Assembly (NCBI RefSeq): GCF_003067705.1
Contig: NZ_QANL01000001.1
Location: 434,001 to 498,000 of the forward strand
Origin: Planctomonas deserti
GTDB lineage: Bacteria > Actinomycetota > Actinomycetes > Actinomycetales > Microbacteriaceae
Direction of reading: 5' to 3'
DNA length: 64,000 nt
Shown here one piece after another: positions 53,275 to 62,539 of the stretch; position 1 is the stretch's first letter; each line of letters starts with the position of its first letter. The notes beneath the pieces were generated by a model that was not told the DNA's origin, ran no database searches, and saw only the letters and a program-made list of their open reading frames with translations. The position numbers and the translations under genes were made by a program.

Positions 53275-53928
53275 CTAGTACAGGAGGAAGGTGCGCGGCT
53301 CGAGCGACGGCGATCCCGCCGCCTCGACCTCGAGGGCGTAGGTCGCCCCCTCGCCGATGACCGCCTCGCGCTCCTCGACGTCGCAGGTGTCCTCGGACGA
53401 GCGCACGCGCTCCCAGGCGAAGGGCGTCGACGAGACGGGCGTGTTCGGCTCGAGCGTCAGGAGCTGGTCCGTCGGGTCCTCCTGGCAGTCCGTCGAGGTC
53501 CACACCACGTCGGCGCCGGTGGAGATCGTGTACACCTGCGTCGACGTGCCGACGTTGGCCGTGCATACATCGGAGCCGGTGTTCGTGATCGAGAACGAGA
53601 GCTTCGGCTGCGCGTCCGGCTCGTACTCCTCCGCGTCGGTCAGGGCCACGACCTCGAGCAGAGCGGGGTCGCACTCCTCGATCGTGACGTCGTCCGCGTC
53701 GGCGGCGTCGGTCTCCGCCGGGTCCGGGTCTCCGCTGGCCGCGGGCTCGCTCGCCGTCGACGCCGACGGATCGGCGGGGTCGTTCTCCGCGCCGGAGCTG
53801 GACGCGAGGCGTCCCACGATGAGCGCGATCACGAGGATCACGAGGAGCAGGGCGAGGCCGACCACGATGCGGCGGCGCCGGTACACGGCGGCTGACTGGC
53901 GGCCAACGGGATGAGGGGTCGTCGGCAT
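53275..53928 (-). CDS. Membrane-anchored exported protein of unknown function
   Basis: A 217-residue protein with a basic N-terminus (YRRRR), one membrane helix (about 21-40), an acidic Asp/Ala/Ser/Pro linker and an extracellular beta-rich domain of about 130 residues with four Cys (EECD, SDVCT, TDCQ, DTCDV), probably two disulfides. The DUF4232-like pattern LSFSITNTGSDVCTANVGTS is visible but I cannot assign a family firmly. The ATG at 53928 lies six bases behind the -10-like TACCCT (minus strand 53940-53935), so the start is well supported and leaderless. Confidence 0.65.
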   Translation of the reverse strand: MPTTPHPVGRQSAAVYRRRRIVVGLALLLVILVIALIVGRLASSSGAENDPADPSASTASEPAASGDPDPAETDAADADDVTIEECDPALLEVVALTDAEEYEPDAQPKLSFSITNTGSDVCTANVGTSTQVYTISTGADVVWTSTDCQEDPTDQLLTLEPNTPVSSTPFAWERVRSSEDTCDVEEREAVIGEGATYALEVEAAGSPSLEPRTFLLY

Positions 53929-54122
53929 GCGACAAGGGTAACCAGGCGCCGGAGCACGGCCCGCATTGCCGCGGCGCGCCGCGAGCACGGACGCGAGGAC
54001 GGCTCAGGAAGCGGCGCCCGTGGGCCGCAGGGCGGATCCCGGCACGCTCGCAACGGACCGCACCGGCCCATGGACGGGCCGCGAATGGATCGGGCGGGCG
54101 GCGTCGAGCACCGCTAGACGGG

Positions 54123-54635
54123 TCAGAGGACCTTGAGCATTCGGGTGTTGCCGAGGGTGTTGGGCTTCACCCGGGAGAGGTCGAGGAACTCGGCGATGCC
54201 CTCGTCGGGCGAGCGCAGCATCTCGTAGTAGATCTCGCGGTCCACGACCGATTCGCCGGCCGGCTCGAAGCCGTGGCGGCGAAAGAACTCGACCTCGAAG
54301 GTCAGGCAGAAGAGCCGGCTGAGGCCGAGCGCGCGAGCATCCTGCTCGAGCTGCTCGATGAGCGCGTGACCAACGCCCTTGCCGCGGTGGGCGGGATCCG
54401 TGGCCAGGGTCCGGATCTCGCCGAGGTCCTCCCACATCACGTGCAGGGCGCCGCAGCCCACGGGTGTGCCGTCGGCCGTCTCCGCGATGCGGAACTCCGG
54501 CACGGCCTCGTAGAGCACGACGCGGTCCTTGCCGAGCAGCACCCGGTTCTGCACGAGGGGCTCCACGAGCTCCTGGATCGTGGGGATGTCGCTGGTGCGG
54601 GCTCGGCGCACCGTGATCCCCGTCGTCGTCGTCAC
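54123..54635 (-). CDS. argA: Amino-acid N-acetyltransferase, ArgA-like GNAT
   Basis: A 170-residue GNAT protein close in length and layout to the mycobacterial L-glutamate/L-glutamine N-acetyltransferase ArgA (Rv2747), the first step of arginine synthesis. Motif A is LGEIRTLATDPAHRGKGVGHALI (about 72-94); FCLTFEVEFFRRHGFEPAG follows. The GTG at 54635 has AAGGGG seven bases upstream. Monocistronic. A general GNAT role cannot be excluded. Confidence 0.8.
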   Translation of the reverse strand: MTTTTGITVRRARTSDIPTIQELVEPLVQNRVLLGKDRVVLYEAVPEFRIAETADGTPVGCGALHVMWEDLGEIRTLATDPAHRGKGVGHALIEQLEQDARALGLSRLFCLTFEVEFFRRHGFEPAGESVVDREIYYEMLRSPDEGIAEFLDLSRVKPNTLGNTRMLKVL

Positions 54636-55045
54636 CTGCCGACCCCTTCCGTCCGTTCCCGGTCGCGGAGTGCGCGGATGCGCGGATGCACAAAGCGGTA
54701 TGCGCTGGGCCGGGGTTTCCAGCGTACCGCCGCCCCGGATGCGTACCCTCCGCGAGGTCGACGTGCCGCCCACCGCCCGAAACCACGGACCCCGGACCCC
54801 TCGACGCAATTCAGCATCGAAGGCCGGACACGCCGCTCGAGCGGTGCACCGGACGGCGTGTCGGCTCGGCTCTGCTGAATTGCGATCCCGGGCCACCTCG
54901 TGGGGCGTGGGGCGTGGGCCGAGGGCCCCGGGACCGGACCTTGGGAAAGGGGGGAGGGTCGACGCGCGCCGCTAGCGCCGAACGGTCCCGCCCCGTCGAC
55001 AGCCTCAGGGACCGCACCGGGACCGCACCGTGCGGGAACGACGAA
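54636..55045. other. Intergenic region of about 410 bp with palindromes, no gene
   Basis: No convincing coding sequence. A near-hairpin (about 54692-54728; GCGGTATGCGCTGG pairing with CCAGCGTACCGC with two unpaired bases) may lie in the argA leader. The 80-bp element follows at 54805-54884, and the clpC terminator closes the region. Confidence 0.6.
54805..54884. repeat. 80-bp palindromic element, second copy
   Basis: CGCAATTCAGCA (54805-54816) and TGCTGAATTGCG (54873-54884) are perfect arms; inner arms GACACGCCG (about 54827-54835) and CGGCGTGTC (about 54855-54863) also pair. It has the same outer and inner arm sequences and the same 80-bp span as 53100-53179. Confidence 0.85.
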
Positions 55046-55073
55046 GGGCCCGGCGAGTCTCCTCGCCGGGCCC
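55046..55073. terminator. Terminator of clpC, 12-bp stem
   Basis: GGGCCCGGCGAG (55046-55057) and CTCGCCGGGCCC (55062-55073) with a TCTC loop, 24 bases beyond the clpC stop on the minus strand; TTCGTCGTT follows as a modest U-rich tail. Confidence 0.85.
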
Positions 55074-55096
55074 CTCTGTGACTGTCCCCTGCCGGA

Positions 55097-57622
55097 CTAG
55101 TCGCTCGTGATCGCCAGGTCTGCCGTGCCGGGACCCGTGCCGACCGCGGCGGTCGCGTTCACGCCCACGCCGACGGCCTCGCCGCGGCTCGTGGTGGTGA
55201 AGATGAACTCGCCGCCGATGAAGTCGACGTGCACGTGGTCGCCGGAGTTGAGCTCACCGTGCAGGATGCGCTCGGACAGCCGGTCCTCGATCTCGTGCTG
55301 CACCGCGCGGCGCAGCGGGCGGGCGCCGAGCGCGGGGTCGAAGCCGACCTCGATCAGGCGCTCCTTGGCGGGCTTGGTGAGCTCCACCGTCATGTCGCGG
55401 TCGAGCAGGCGCTCGCCCAGACGCTTGAGGAACAGATCCACGATCTGGAGCAGCTCCTCGGGCGTCAGCTGCGGGAAGACGATGGTCTCGTCCACGCGGT
55501 TCAGAAACTCGGGCTTGAAGTGCTTCTTCAGCTCCTCGACGACCTTGCCGCGCATCCGGTCGTAGCCGGTGGCGGTGTCGCCCTCGATCTGGAAGCCGAC
55601 GGGCCCGGACGTGATGTCCTTCGTGCCGAGGTTGGTGGTCATGATGATCACCGTGTTCTTGAAGTCGATGACGCGACCCTGACCGTCCGTCAGACGTCCC
55701 TCCTCCAGGATCTGGAGCAGCGAGTTGAAGATGTCCGGGTGGGCCTTCTCGATCTCGTCGAACAGCACGACGGAGAACGGCTTGCGGCGCACCTTCTCGG
55801 TGAGCTGGCCGCCCTCCTCGAACCCGACGAACCCGGGAGGGGCACCGAACAGGCGCGAGACGGTGTGCTTCTCGCCGTACTCGCTCATGTCGAGCGAGAT
55901 GAGGGCGTCCTCGTCGTCGAACAGGAACTCGGCGAGGGCCTTGGCCAGCTCGGTCTTACCGACACCGGTGGGGCCGGCGAAGATGAACGAGCCGCTCGGG
56001 CGCTTCGGGTCCTTGAGGCCGGCGCGCGTGCGACGGATAGTCTTGGCGAGGACCGAGATGGCCTCCTCCTGACCGATGACGCGCTGGTGCAGGGCCTTCT
56101 CCATGAAGATGAGCCGGCTGGACTCCTCCTCAGTGAGCTTGAAGACGGGGATGCCGGTGGCCTGGGCGAGCACCTCGGCGATCAGGCCCTCGTCCACCTC
56201 GGCCGTGGTCTTCACCTCGCCGCTCTTCCACTGCTTCTCGAGGCGCAGACGCTCGCCGAGGAGGTTCTTCTCCTCGTCGCGCAGGCTGGCGGCCTTCTCG
56301 AAGTCCTGGTCCTCGATGGCGGCCTCCTTGGCGGCGCGCACGACCGAGATCTTCTCGTCGAACTCGCGCAGCTCGGGCGGCGACGACAGGATCGACAGGC
56401 GCAGGCGGGCGCCGGCCTCGTCGATCAGGTCGATGGCCTTGTCGGGCAGGAACCGGTCGGCGACGTAGCGGTCGGCCAGGTTCGCGGCGGCCACGAGCGC
56501 ACCGTCGGTGATGGACACCTTGTGGTGGGCCTCGTAGCGGTCGCGCAGACCCTTGAGGATGTTGATGGTGTGCGGCAGCGACGGCTCGTTCACCTGGATG
56601 GGCTGGAAGCGGCGCTCGAGCGCGGCGTCCTTCTCGAAGTGCTTGCGGTACTCGTCGAGCGTCGTCGCGCCGATGGTCTGCAGCTCGCCGCGCGCGAGCA
56701 GCGGCTTGAGGATGCTGGCCGCGTCGATCGCGCCCTCGGCGGCACCCGCACCCACAAGGGTGTGGATCTCGTCGATGAAGGTGATGATGTCGCCGCGGGT
56801 GCGGATCTCTTTGGTCACCTTCTTGAGGCGCTCCTCGAAGTCGCCGCGGTAGCGGCTGCCCGCGATGAGCGAGCCGAGGTCGAGGGTGTAGAGCTGCTTG
56901 TCCTTCAGCGTCTCAGGCACGTCGCCGCGGACGATCGCCTGGGCGAGGCCCTCGACGACGGCGGTCTTGCCGACGCCGGGCTCACCGATGAGGACGGGGT
57001 TGTTCTTGGAGCGACGGGAGAGGATCTGCATGACCCGCTCCATCTCCTTGTCGCGGCCGATCACCGGGTCGAGCTTGTTGTCGCGCGCGGCCTGCGTGAG
57101 GTTGCGTCCGAACTGGTCGAGGATCTGCGATCCCGCCTTCTCGCCCTGCTGCTGGTCGCCGCCGACGGCGATGGCCTCCTTGCCCTGGTAGCCGGAGAGC
57201 AGCTGGATGACCTGCTGGCGCACGCGGTTGAGGTCTGCGCCGAGCTTCACGAGCACCTGAGCCGCGACGCCCTCACCCTCGCGGATGAGGCCGAGCAGGA
57301 TGTGCTCCGTGCCGATGTAGTTATGGCCGAGCTGAAGGGCCTCGCGGAGCGAGAGCTCCAGGACCTTCTTGGCGCGGGGGGTGAAGGGGATGTGACCGGT
57401 CGGCTGCTGCTGGCCCTGACCGATGATGTCTTGGACCTGCTCGCGAACGGCGTCCAGCGAGATGCCGAGGGACTCGAGAGCCTTGGCGGCGACGCCCTCA
57501 CCCTCGTGGATGAGGCCGAGCAGGATGTGCTCGGTGCCGATGTAGTTGTGGTTGAGCATCTTGGCCTCTTCCTGAGCCAAGACGACGACGCGGCGAGCGC
57601 GGTCGGTGAATCTCTCGAACAT
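55097..57622 (-). CDS. clpC: ATP-dependent Clp protease ATPase subunit ClpC
   Basis: An 841-residue Hsp100 unfoldase that feeds ClpP1P2 and is central to protein quality control in actinobacteria. Two Clp_N repeats (about 5-145), AAA1 with Walker A GEPGVGKT (about 211-218), a UVR-like coiled segment ([14 protein letters not shown], about 425-438), AAA2 with GPTGVGKT (about 550-557), and the C-terminal ClpB-D2 small domain. The tail past about 805 is Gly/Ala/Val-rich. Upstream lies a ClgR-type site; a 12-bp hairpin ends the gene. Confidence 0.98.
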   Translation of the reverse strand: MFERFTDRARRVVVLAQEEAKMLNHNYIGTEHILLGLIHEGEGVAAKALESLGISLDAVREQVQDIIGQGQQQPTGHIPFTPRAKKVLELSLREALQLGHNYIGTEHILLGLIREGEGVAAQVLVKLGADLNRVRQQVIQLLSGYQGKEAIAVGGDQQQGEKAGSQILDQFGRNLTQAARDNKLDPVIGRDKEMERVMQILSRRSKNNPVLIGEPGVGKTAVVEGLAQAIVRGDVPETLKDKQLYTLDLGSLIAGSRYRGDFEERLKKVTKEIRTRGDIITFIDEIHTLVGAGAAEGAIDAASILKPLLARGELQTIGATTLDEYRKHFEKDAALERRFQPIQVNEPSLPHTINILKGLRDRYEAHHKVSITDGALVAAANLADRYVADRFLPDKAIDLIDEAGARLRLSILSSPPELREFDEKISVVRAAKEAAIEDQDFEKAASLRDEEKNLLGERLRLEKQWKSGEVKTTAEVDEGLIAEVLAQATGIPVFKLTEEESSRLIFMEKALHQRVIGQEEAISVLAKTIRRTRAGLKDPKRPSGSFIFAGPTGVGKTELAKALAEFLFDDEDALISLDMSEYGEKHTVSRLFGAPPGFVGFEEGGQLTEKVRRKPFSVVLFDEIEKAHPDIFNSLLQILEEGRLTDGQGRVIDFKNTVIIMTTNLGTKDITSGPVGFQIEGDTATGYDRMRGKVVEELKKHFKPEFLNRVDETIVFPQLTPEELLQIVDLFLKRLGERLLDRDMTVELTKPAKERLIEVGFDPALGARPLRRAVQHEIEDRLSERILHGELNSGDHVHVDFIGGEFIFTTTSRGEAVGVGVNATAAVGTGPGTADLAITSD

Positions 57623-57667
57623 GTTGTCTCCCTAGAAGCCGGGCAGGGGATCGGCTTCGATACACAG

Positions 57668-57715
57668 ATGCTAACGAGCGCATCCCCCGTTGCATGCCCC
57701 TGTTCGCCCTGGGCG
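57668..57715 (-). promoter_or_regulatory. clpC promoter region with ClgR-type box
   Basis: CGC-N5-GCG (57705-57715, within TTCGCCCTGGGCG) matches the ClgR operator pattern found before clp genes of actinobacteria. A -10-like TAGCAT (minus strand 57673-57668) lies 32 bases downstream of it, and the ATG 46 bases further. No good -35 is seen, which fits an activator-dependent promoter. Confidence 0.5.
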
Positions 57716-57821
57716 TGAGCGGGTTGCGTGCCTGTGAATAGGCCGGAAGCACCGGCTCCTGTGCGGGAGTGCCGCCGCGGCGGCCGCGACCTCCCGTGCT
57801 CGGGCACCACGGCACGCGCTC

Positions 57822-57886
57822 CTGCCCAGGCAGAAGGATCCTGCCCAGCTAAAAGCTGCGCACGGACCGCCTGCCTGGGCAGGGGC
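57822..57886. repeat. REP-like nested palindromic element (copy 2)
   Basis: Outer arms CTGCCCAGGCAG (57822-57833) and CTGCCTGGGCAG (57871-57882) are the same as in the copy at 37429-37489. The inner arms differ in the loop but still pair (TGCCCAGC with GCTGCGCA, one mismatch), so base changes have kept the fold. Confidence 0.8.
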
Positions 57887-57958
57887 GACAGGGCAGCGGC
57901 GTCAGAAGATGCAGCGCCAGAGGTGCAGCGCCAGAGGGTGCAGCGCTCGGAGAGGGCG

Positions 57959-58150
57959 CTAGGAGGTGGGGCGCGACTCGTCGGCCGGCGGCAGGCCCAT
58001 GCGGGCGCGCTCCGCGGCCTCGACCTGCGCGTACGCCTTGCGCTCGTTGCGGTCGGCGTGGATGACGGAGCGCATGATGAACCAGAAGATCAGGCCGACG
58101 AGCACCGTAGGGGTGACCGACCAGAGGGCATTCGACCAGAACTCATCCAT
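57959..58150 (-). CDS. Small single-pass membrane protein (63 aa)
   Basis: A 63-residue protein with one membrane helix (about 10-30, SVTPTVLVGLIFWFIMRSVI) and a charged amphipathic C-terminal half (HADRNERKAYAQVEAAERAR). I recall similar short proteins next to clpC in relatives but know no function. Possibly cotranscribed towards clpC, although 336 bases lie between. Confidence 0.65.
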   Translation of the reverse strand: MDEFWSNALWSVTPTVLVGLIFWFIMRSVIHADRNERKAYAQVEAAERARMGLPPADESRPTS

Positions 58151-58306
58151 GACGGATCAAGGATAGGCCCGGAACCTGGGAGCGGCGGCCCGGACAACGC
58201 GAGGGCGTTCGGTGAACAGGCAAGCGGTGCGGAGCCGGTGCGGGCGTCCTCAAGCCACCCCGATGGAGGATGGCGCGGCGGATCACTGCGGAACTACCCT
58301 CTCGGC

Positions 58307-58639
58307 ATGGCCGTCATCAAGACCGTGACGTTCGACTGTCGCGACGCGCTCGTCGCGGCCCGCTTCTGGGCCGGCGCCCTCGGCTCGTCCGTCGACGAGG
58401 ACGCGACGTCGGAGCGGGCCTACGTCGAGGCCGCCGGCTGGGGAGCGCCGAACATGTGGTTCGCCCGGGTGCCCGAGCCGAAGACCGCCAAGAACCGCAT
58501 GCACTTCGACCTGCGGGCGCCGGGTACGATCGCCGACGAGGTGGCCCGGCTGGTGGCGCTCGGTGCCCGGGTGCAGGCGGAGTACCCGGACCACGTCGTG
58601 CTGCAGGACCCGGAGGGTAACGAGTTCTGCGTCGAGTGA
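58307..58639 (+). CDS. VOC-family (glyoxalase-like) protein
   Basis: A 110-residue protein of the vicinal oxygen chelate superfamily in the Glyoxalase_6-like layout: FDCRDALVAARFWAGALG (about 9-26), MHFDLRAPGTIADEVARLVALG (about 65-86) and DHVVLQDPEGNEFCV (about 95-109). Metal ligands His66 and Glu107 are plausible. TACCCT (58295-58300) stands six bases before the ATG without a ribosome binding site. Substrate unknown. Confidence 0.88.
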   Translation: MAVIKTVTFDCRDALVAARFWAGALGSSVDEDATSERAYVEAAGWGAPNMWFARVPEPKTAKNRMHFDLRAPGTIADEVARLVALGARVQAEYPDHVVLQDPEGNEFCVE

Positions 58640-58726
58640 CGGTCGCGGTGACCCTGCTGGGACCATCTAGTGGGCACGCGATGACCACTGCCCGCGCGGC
58701 GGCCGCCGTCCGTGCGTACCCACCGG

Positions 58727-59764
58727 CTACGCGTCGACGGCGGCGTAGACGGGCCGGAACCTCGCCACGAGGGCGGGGTCGCTGAGCACGTCCGTGCTGT
58801 CGGCCAGGTGGTCGACGGATCCGATGAGCGGGAAGCGCCGGAGTCGCTCGTCCCGCACCGCCTCGAGGGCGGCCCGCGCGAACCGCTCGGCGCCGAGCAC
58901 CCGGGCGGGCCGGTCCCAGAAGGCACGGAGCGTGGCATCCAGCGGGTCACCGGGCGCGACGGCATTGAATCGTCGGGCGAGGGCGGTGTACGCCGTGCCG
59001 AGCGCGGACTCCCGCGCCGCCAGGTCCGGGGCCACCAGCGCCGCGGCGAGCGCCGCGCCGAGTCCGTCGGGATCCGGCAGGCGGGCGAAGGCGGTGCCGA
59101 GCCACTTGGAGTACGGCGCGTGCCGGCGTTCGAGCAGCAGCGCGAGCCGCATGCAGTCCCGCACCTGGCGGGCGGCGATCACGCCGGACCCCAGCTCGTC
59201 CCCCACCTCGGCGGTCCGCTGCACGAAGGGCTCCTCCTGGTCGAGCCGGCGCCACAGGCAGGCCACGAGCCACCACCACACGTCGTCGGGATACCAGGCG
59301 AGGAACTCCCGCGCGCGGGCGAGCACGCCGAGGTCGTCGGCGAAGACGGCGCCCTGGACGAGGCCGAGGATTCGCTGCTGCGGCAGGAGCAGCCAGTCCG
59401 CCGCGGACAGCGGGCGCGCGGTCGGGTCGAAGCCGAATTGCGAGCGCAGCCACTCGGCGGGCGTAACCACCTCGACGTGCGGCTCCAGGGGCAGACCGTC
59501 GTGGCCCATCCGCACCGGCCAGCCGCGGTACGTCTCGGGCAGGACACGATCCACGCGCCGGCGCACCGGCCCGTGATCCCCGTCGTCGACGAGGATCACG
59601 GCGCGCGGGCCCCAGTCGTGGTCCGTCGAGCGCGCGGTGTCGTAGCCGAGCACGTCCGACCCCGGACCGATCAGCCCGGCCGAGTGCGGAACGCCCACGG
59701 CGGGCGCGAGCACCTCGCGGTAGAACGCCGCGCACAGGTCGCGGCCCGGCACGAACGTCGACAC
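58727..59764 (-). CDS. DUF4037 domain protein (nucleotidyltransferase-like)
   Basis: A 345-residue protein of the DUF4037 type. VGVPHSAGLIGPGSDVLGYDTARSTDHDWGPRAVILVDD (about 23-61) contains a nucleotidyltransferase-like GS...D.D pattern, suggesting nucleotide transfer to an unknown partner. The rest is helical with Trp-rich DDVWWWLVACLWRR (about 157-170). GTG start 17 bases behind a 47-residue membrane protein gene on the same strand. Confidence 0.8.
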   Translation of the reverse strand: MSTFVPGRDLCAAFYREVLAPAVGVPHSAGLIGPGSDVLGYDTARSTDHDWGPRAVILVDDGDHGPVRRRVDRVLPETYRGWPVRMGHDGLPLEPHVEVVTPAEWLRSQFGFDPTARPLSAADWLLLPQQRILGLVQGAVFADDLGVLARAREFLAWYPDDVWWWLVACLWRRLDQEEPFVQRTAEVGDELGSGVIAARQVRDCMRLALLLERRHAPYSKWLGTAFARLPDPDGLGAALAAALVAPDLAARESALGTAYTALARRFNAVAPGDPLDATLRAFWDRPARVLGAERFARAALEAVRDERLRRFPLIGSVDHLADSTDVLSDPALVARFRPVYAAVDA

Positions 59765-59781
59765 GGGCCGGGCGCCTGCGC

Positions 59782-59925
59782 TCAGCTGCCGCCGGCGAGG
59801 ATGCCGATGACGCCCTGCACGATCAGCACGAGGGCGACGCCGCCCACGATGATCCAGAGGGCGTACCGCGCCATGGTCGGCTTCTGCGGGTTCTTGCCCG
59901 GGCCGCTGCCCGTGGGGTTCGTCAT
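59782..59925 (-). CDS. Small membrane protein (47 aa)
   Basis: A 47-residue protein starting MTNPTGSGPGKNPQK with one C-terminal helix (WIIVGGVALVLIVQGVIGIL). AGGAG lies nine to ten bases before the ATG. Proteins of this size and pattern occur next to DUF4037 or lysS genes in relatives as I recall, but no function is known. It lies just behind the two pseudo-copies of the lysS end. Confidence 0.6.
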   Translation of the reverse strand: MTNPTGSGPGKNPQKPTMARYALWIIVGGVALVLIVQGVIGILAGGS

Positions 59926-59938
59926 CGTCTCGGATCTC

Positions 59939-60078
59939 CTACTTGACCAGGGGGAACAGGATGGTCTCGCGGATGAGCACGGCCAGCCCGGTGGGCGCCA
60001 TCCTCAACCTACTTGACCAGGGGGAACAGGATGGTCTCGCGGATGAGCACGGCCAGCCCGGTGGGCGCCATCCTCAAC
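59939..60078 (-). pseudogene. Two identical 70-bp copies of a diverged lysS 3' end
   Basis: 59939-60008 and 60009-60078 are identical and continue the 3' end of lysS head to tail. Each codes in the lysS sense for [20 protein letters not shown] and a TAG stop. The first 36 bases (from the stop) equal the real lysS end; beyond that the copies differ from it and hold two additional codons. They carry no start and are not translated as lysS. Confidence 0.85.
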
Positions 60079-61644
60079 CTACTTGACCAGGGGGAACAGG
60101 ATGGTCTCGCGGATACCGAGACCGGTGAGGGCCATGAGCAGGCGGTCGATGCCCATGCCCATTCCGCCGCACGGCGGCATGCCGTGCTCGAGTGCGCGCA
60201 GGAAGTCCTCGTCGAGGGGCATGGCCTCCGCGTCGCCGCGCGCGCTCATGCGCGCCTGCTGCACGAAGCGCTCCCGCTGCACGACCGGGTCGACGAGCTC
60301 CGAGTAGCCGGTGGCCAGCTCGAAGCCGCGGACGTAGAGATCCCACTTCTCCACGACACCGTCGATGCCGCGATGGGCGCGGACGAGCGGCGAGGTCTCG
60401 ACGGGGAAGTCCATCACGAAGGTGGGGCGCTCCAGGCCGCCCTTGACGAAGTGCTCCCACAGCTCCTCGACCAGCTTGCCGTGGTTGGACAGCGGCACCT
60501 CGACGCCCTCGCGCTCGGCGAGAGCCTGCAGCTCGTCGACGGTCGTCTCCGGGGTGATGCGCACGCCGGCGGCGTCGCTGAGCGAGTCGTACATGGAGAT
60601 CCGGTCCCAGTCGCCGCCGAGGTCGAACTCGGTGCCGTCCGCCCAGGTGACGACGTGGCTGCCCGAGACGGCGAGCGCCGCGTTCTGGATGAGCTCCTGG
60701 GTGAGGTCGGCGATCGAGTTGTAGTCGCCGTACGCCTCGTAGGCCTCGAGCATCGCGAACTCCGGGCTGTGCGTGGAGTCCGCCCCCTCGTTGCGGAAGT
60801 TGCGGTTGATCTCGAAGACGCGGTCGATGCCGCCGACGACCGCGCGCTTCAGGTAGAGCTCCGGGGCGATGCGCAGGTACAGGTCGGTGTCGAAGGCGTT
60901 GGAGTGGGTGACGAACGGCCGGGCGGACGCCCCGCCGTGCATGACCTGGAGCATGGGCGTCTCGACCTCGAGGAAGCCGTGCGCCGCGAACGTGCTGCGG
61001 AGGGATGCGACGGCGGTCGCGCGCTCGACGACGTTGCGCCGGGCCTGCTCGCGCACGATCAGGTCGAGGTAGCGGCTGCGCACGCGCGTCTCGTCGTTCA
61101 GCTCCGCGTGCAGGTTGGGCAGCGGAAGCAGGGCCTTCGCGGCGATGCGCCACTCGGTCGCGAGGATGGACAGCTCGCCGCGCCGGCTGGAGATGACCTC
61201 GCCGGACACGAACAGGTGGTCGCCGAGGTCGACGAGCTCCTTCCACGCGGCGAGGGACTCCTCCCCCACCTCGGCGAGCGACACCATGGCCTGGATGCGG
61301 CTGCCGTCGCCCGCCTGCAGCGACGCGAAGCAGAGCTTGCCCGTGTTGCGCAGGTGCACGACGCGGCCGGCGACGCCGACGGTCTCGCCCGTCTTCTGGT
61401 CCGGCTCGAGGTCGGCGAAGCGCTCGCGCACCTCGGCGATGCGCGCCGTGACGGGCACGGACACCGGGTACGCGCCCGCGCCCGAGGCGATGAGGCGCTC
61501 CCGCTTGGCGAGGCGCACGGCCTTCTGCTCCGCGATCTCCTCCCGCGCCGCGGCGGCGTCCGCCTCGGCCTGCGCCGCCGCGTCCGTTGCTGCGTCCGCG
61601 TCGGCGGGGATGACGGGTGAGGGGGTACCGGTGGTCTCGGTCAT
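60079..61644 (-). CDS. lysS: Lysyl-tRNA synthetase, class II
   Basis: A 521-residue class II enzyme that charges tRNA-Lys. An Ala/Glu-rich N-terminal helix (about 15-45) precedes the OB anticodon-binding domain (about 80-170). Motif 2 is [20 protein letters not shown] and motif 3 is [15 protein letters not shown] near 498-512. The protein ends [20 protein letters not shown], the usual end. ATG four bases behind the panC stop, so both belong to one operon. Downstream lie two extra copies of a related 3' end. Confidence 0.97.
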   Translation of the reverse strand: MTETTGTPSPVIPADADAATDAAAQAEADAAAAREEIAEQKAVRLAKRERLIASGAGAYPVSVPVTARIAEVRERFADLEPDQKTGETVGVAGRVVHLRNTGKLCFASLQAGDGSRIQAMVSLAEVGEESLAAWKELVDLGDHLFVSGEVISSRRGELSILATEWRIAAKALLPLPNLHAELNDETRVRSRYLDLIVREQARRNVVERATAVASLRSTFAAHGFLEVETPMLQVMHGGASARPFVTHSNAFDTDLYLRIAPELYLKRAVVGGIDRVFEINRNFRNEGADSTHSPEFAMLEAYEAYGDYNSIADLTQELIQNAALAVSGSHVVTWADGTEFDLGGDWDRISMYDSLSDAAGVRITPETTVDELQALAEREGVEVPLSNHGKLVEELWEHFVKGGLERPTFVMDFPVETSPLVRAHRGIDGVVEKWDLYVRGFELATGYSELVDPVVQRERFVQQARMSARGDAEAMPLDEDFLRALEHGMPPCGGMGMGIDRLLMALTGLGIRETILFPLVK

Positions 61645-61648
61645 GGTG

Positions 61649-62539
61649 CTAGTGCTCTCCAGGGGCGACGGTGATCGTCGCGTTGTCGATGAGGCGGGTC
61701 GAGCCGACCCGCGCGGCGACGAGGGCAAGCGCCTCCCCGCGGTATCCGTCGCCGACAGGGAGGAACGTGCCCGGGTCGACGACGGTGAAGTAGTCCAATT
61801 CAACCAGAGCCCTGGCGTTCAGCTCGCCGCGGGCCGCCTCGAGGGCCGCCGTGACGCCGCCGGCCGCGGCATCGGAGGCCGCCCGCAAAGCCCCCGACAG
61901 GGCGAGCGCCTGAGTGCGCTCCTCCGCCGACAGGTAGCGGTTGCGGCTGGAGAGGGCGAGCCCGTCCGCCTCCCGCACGATCTCGATGGGTTCGATGCGC
62001 ACGGGGAGGTTGAGGTCGCGCACCATGCGGCGCACGAGGAACAGCTGCTGAGCGTCCTTGCGCCCGAACGTCGCGACATCCGGGGCCACGATTACGAGCA
62101 GCTTCGCGACGACGGTCAGCATGCCGTCGAAGTGTCCGGGCCGCGATGCCCCCTCGAACAGCCGGGTCACCGGTCCGCCCGTCACGCGCGTTCCGGTCTC
62201 CCCGTCCGGGTACATCTCCGTGGCGCTCGGCGCGAACACGGCGTGCGCGCCCGCCTCGCGGAGGGCCGCGACGTCCGCGTCGAGCGTGCGCGGGTAGCGG
62301 TCGAGGTCCTCCGTCGGCCCGAACTGCAGCGGATTCACGAAGATCGACACCACGACGATGTCGCCGAGCTTCCGGGCTCGGCGCACGTGCTCCAGGTGCC
62401 CGGCGTGCAGGGCCCCCATGGTCGGCACGAGCACGACGCGCCCGCCGCGCGTGCCGGTGCGCCGCTCCGCGCGCTCCGCCGCGAGGAAGCCGCGGAGCTC
62501 CTCGATGCCGTGCATGACGCGCGGGGCGTGCTCGGTCAC
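61649..62539 (-). CDS. panC: Pantothenate synthetase
   Basis: A 296-residue enzyme that joins pantoate and beta-alanine with ATP in the coenzyme A route. [11 protein letters not shown] (about 38-48) carries the HIGH-type motif, [13 protein letters not shown] (about 67-79) binds substrate, and [11 protein letters not shown] (about 192-202) is the KMSKS equivalent. The GTG start overlaps the stop of the DUF2520 gene (GTGA). An internal ATG eight codons later is possible. lysS follows after four bases. Confidence 0.96.
   Translation of the reverse strand: MTEHAPRVMHGIEELRGFLAAERAERRTGTRGGRVVLVPTMGALHAGHLEHVRRARKLGDIVVVSIFVNPLQFGPTEDLDRYPRTLDADVAALREAGAHAVFAPSATEMYPDGETGTRVTGGPVTRLFEGASRPGHFDGMLTVVAKLLVIVAPDVATFGRKDAQQLFLVRRMVRDLNLPVRIEPIEIVREADGLALSSRNRYLSAEERTQALALSGALRAASDAAAGGVTAALEAARGELNARALVELDYFTVVDPGTFLPVGDGYRGEALALVAARVGSTRLIDNATITVAPGEH

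Larger units (their letters stand above)
57623..57958. other. clpC upstream region (336 bp)
   Basis: Holds the clpC leader and promoter, the ClgR-type box, the REP-like element and a short direct repeat GTGCAGCGC/ATGCAGCGC (about 57908-57945). No gene seen. Confidence 0.6.

Noticed and set aside
55229-57718. Long open frame antisense to clpC
   Set aside because: Low-complexity Leu/Val/Glu/Asp sequence with no family pattern; clpC on the other strand is unmistakable.
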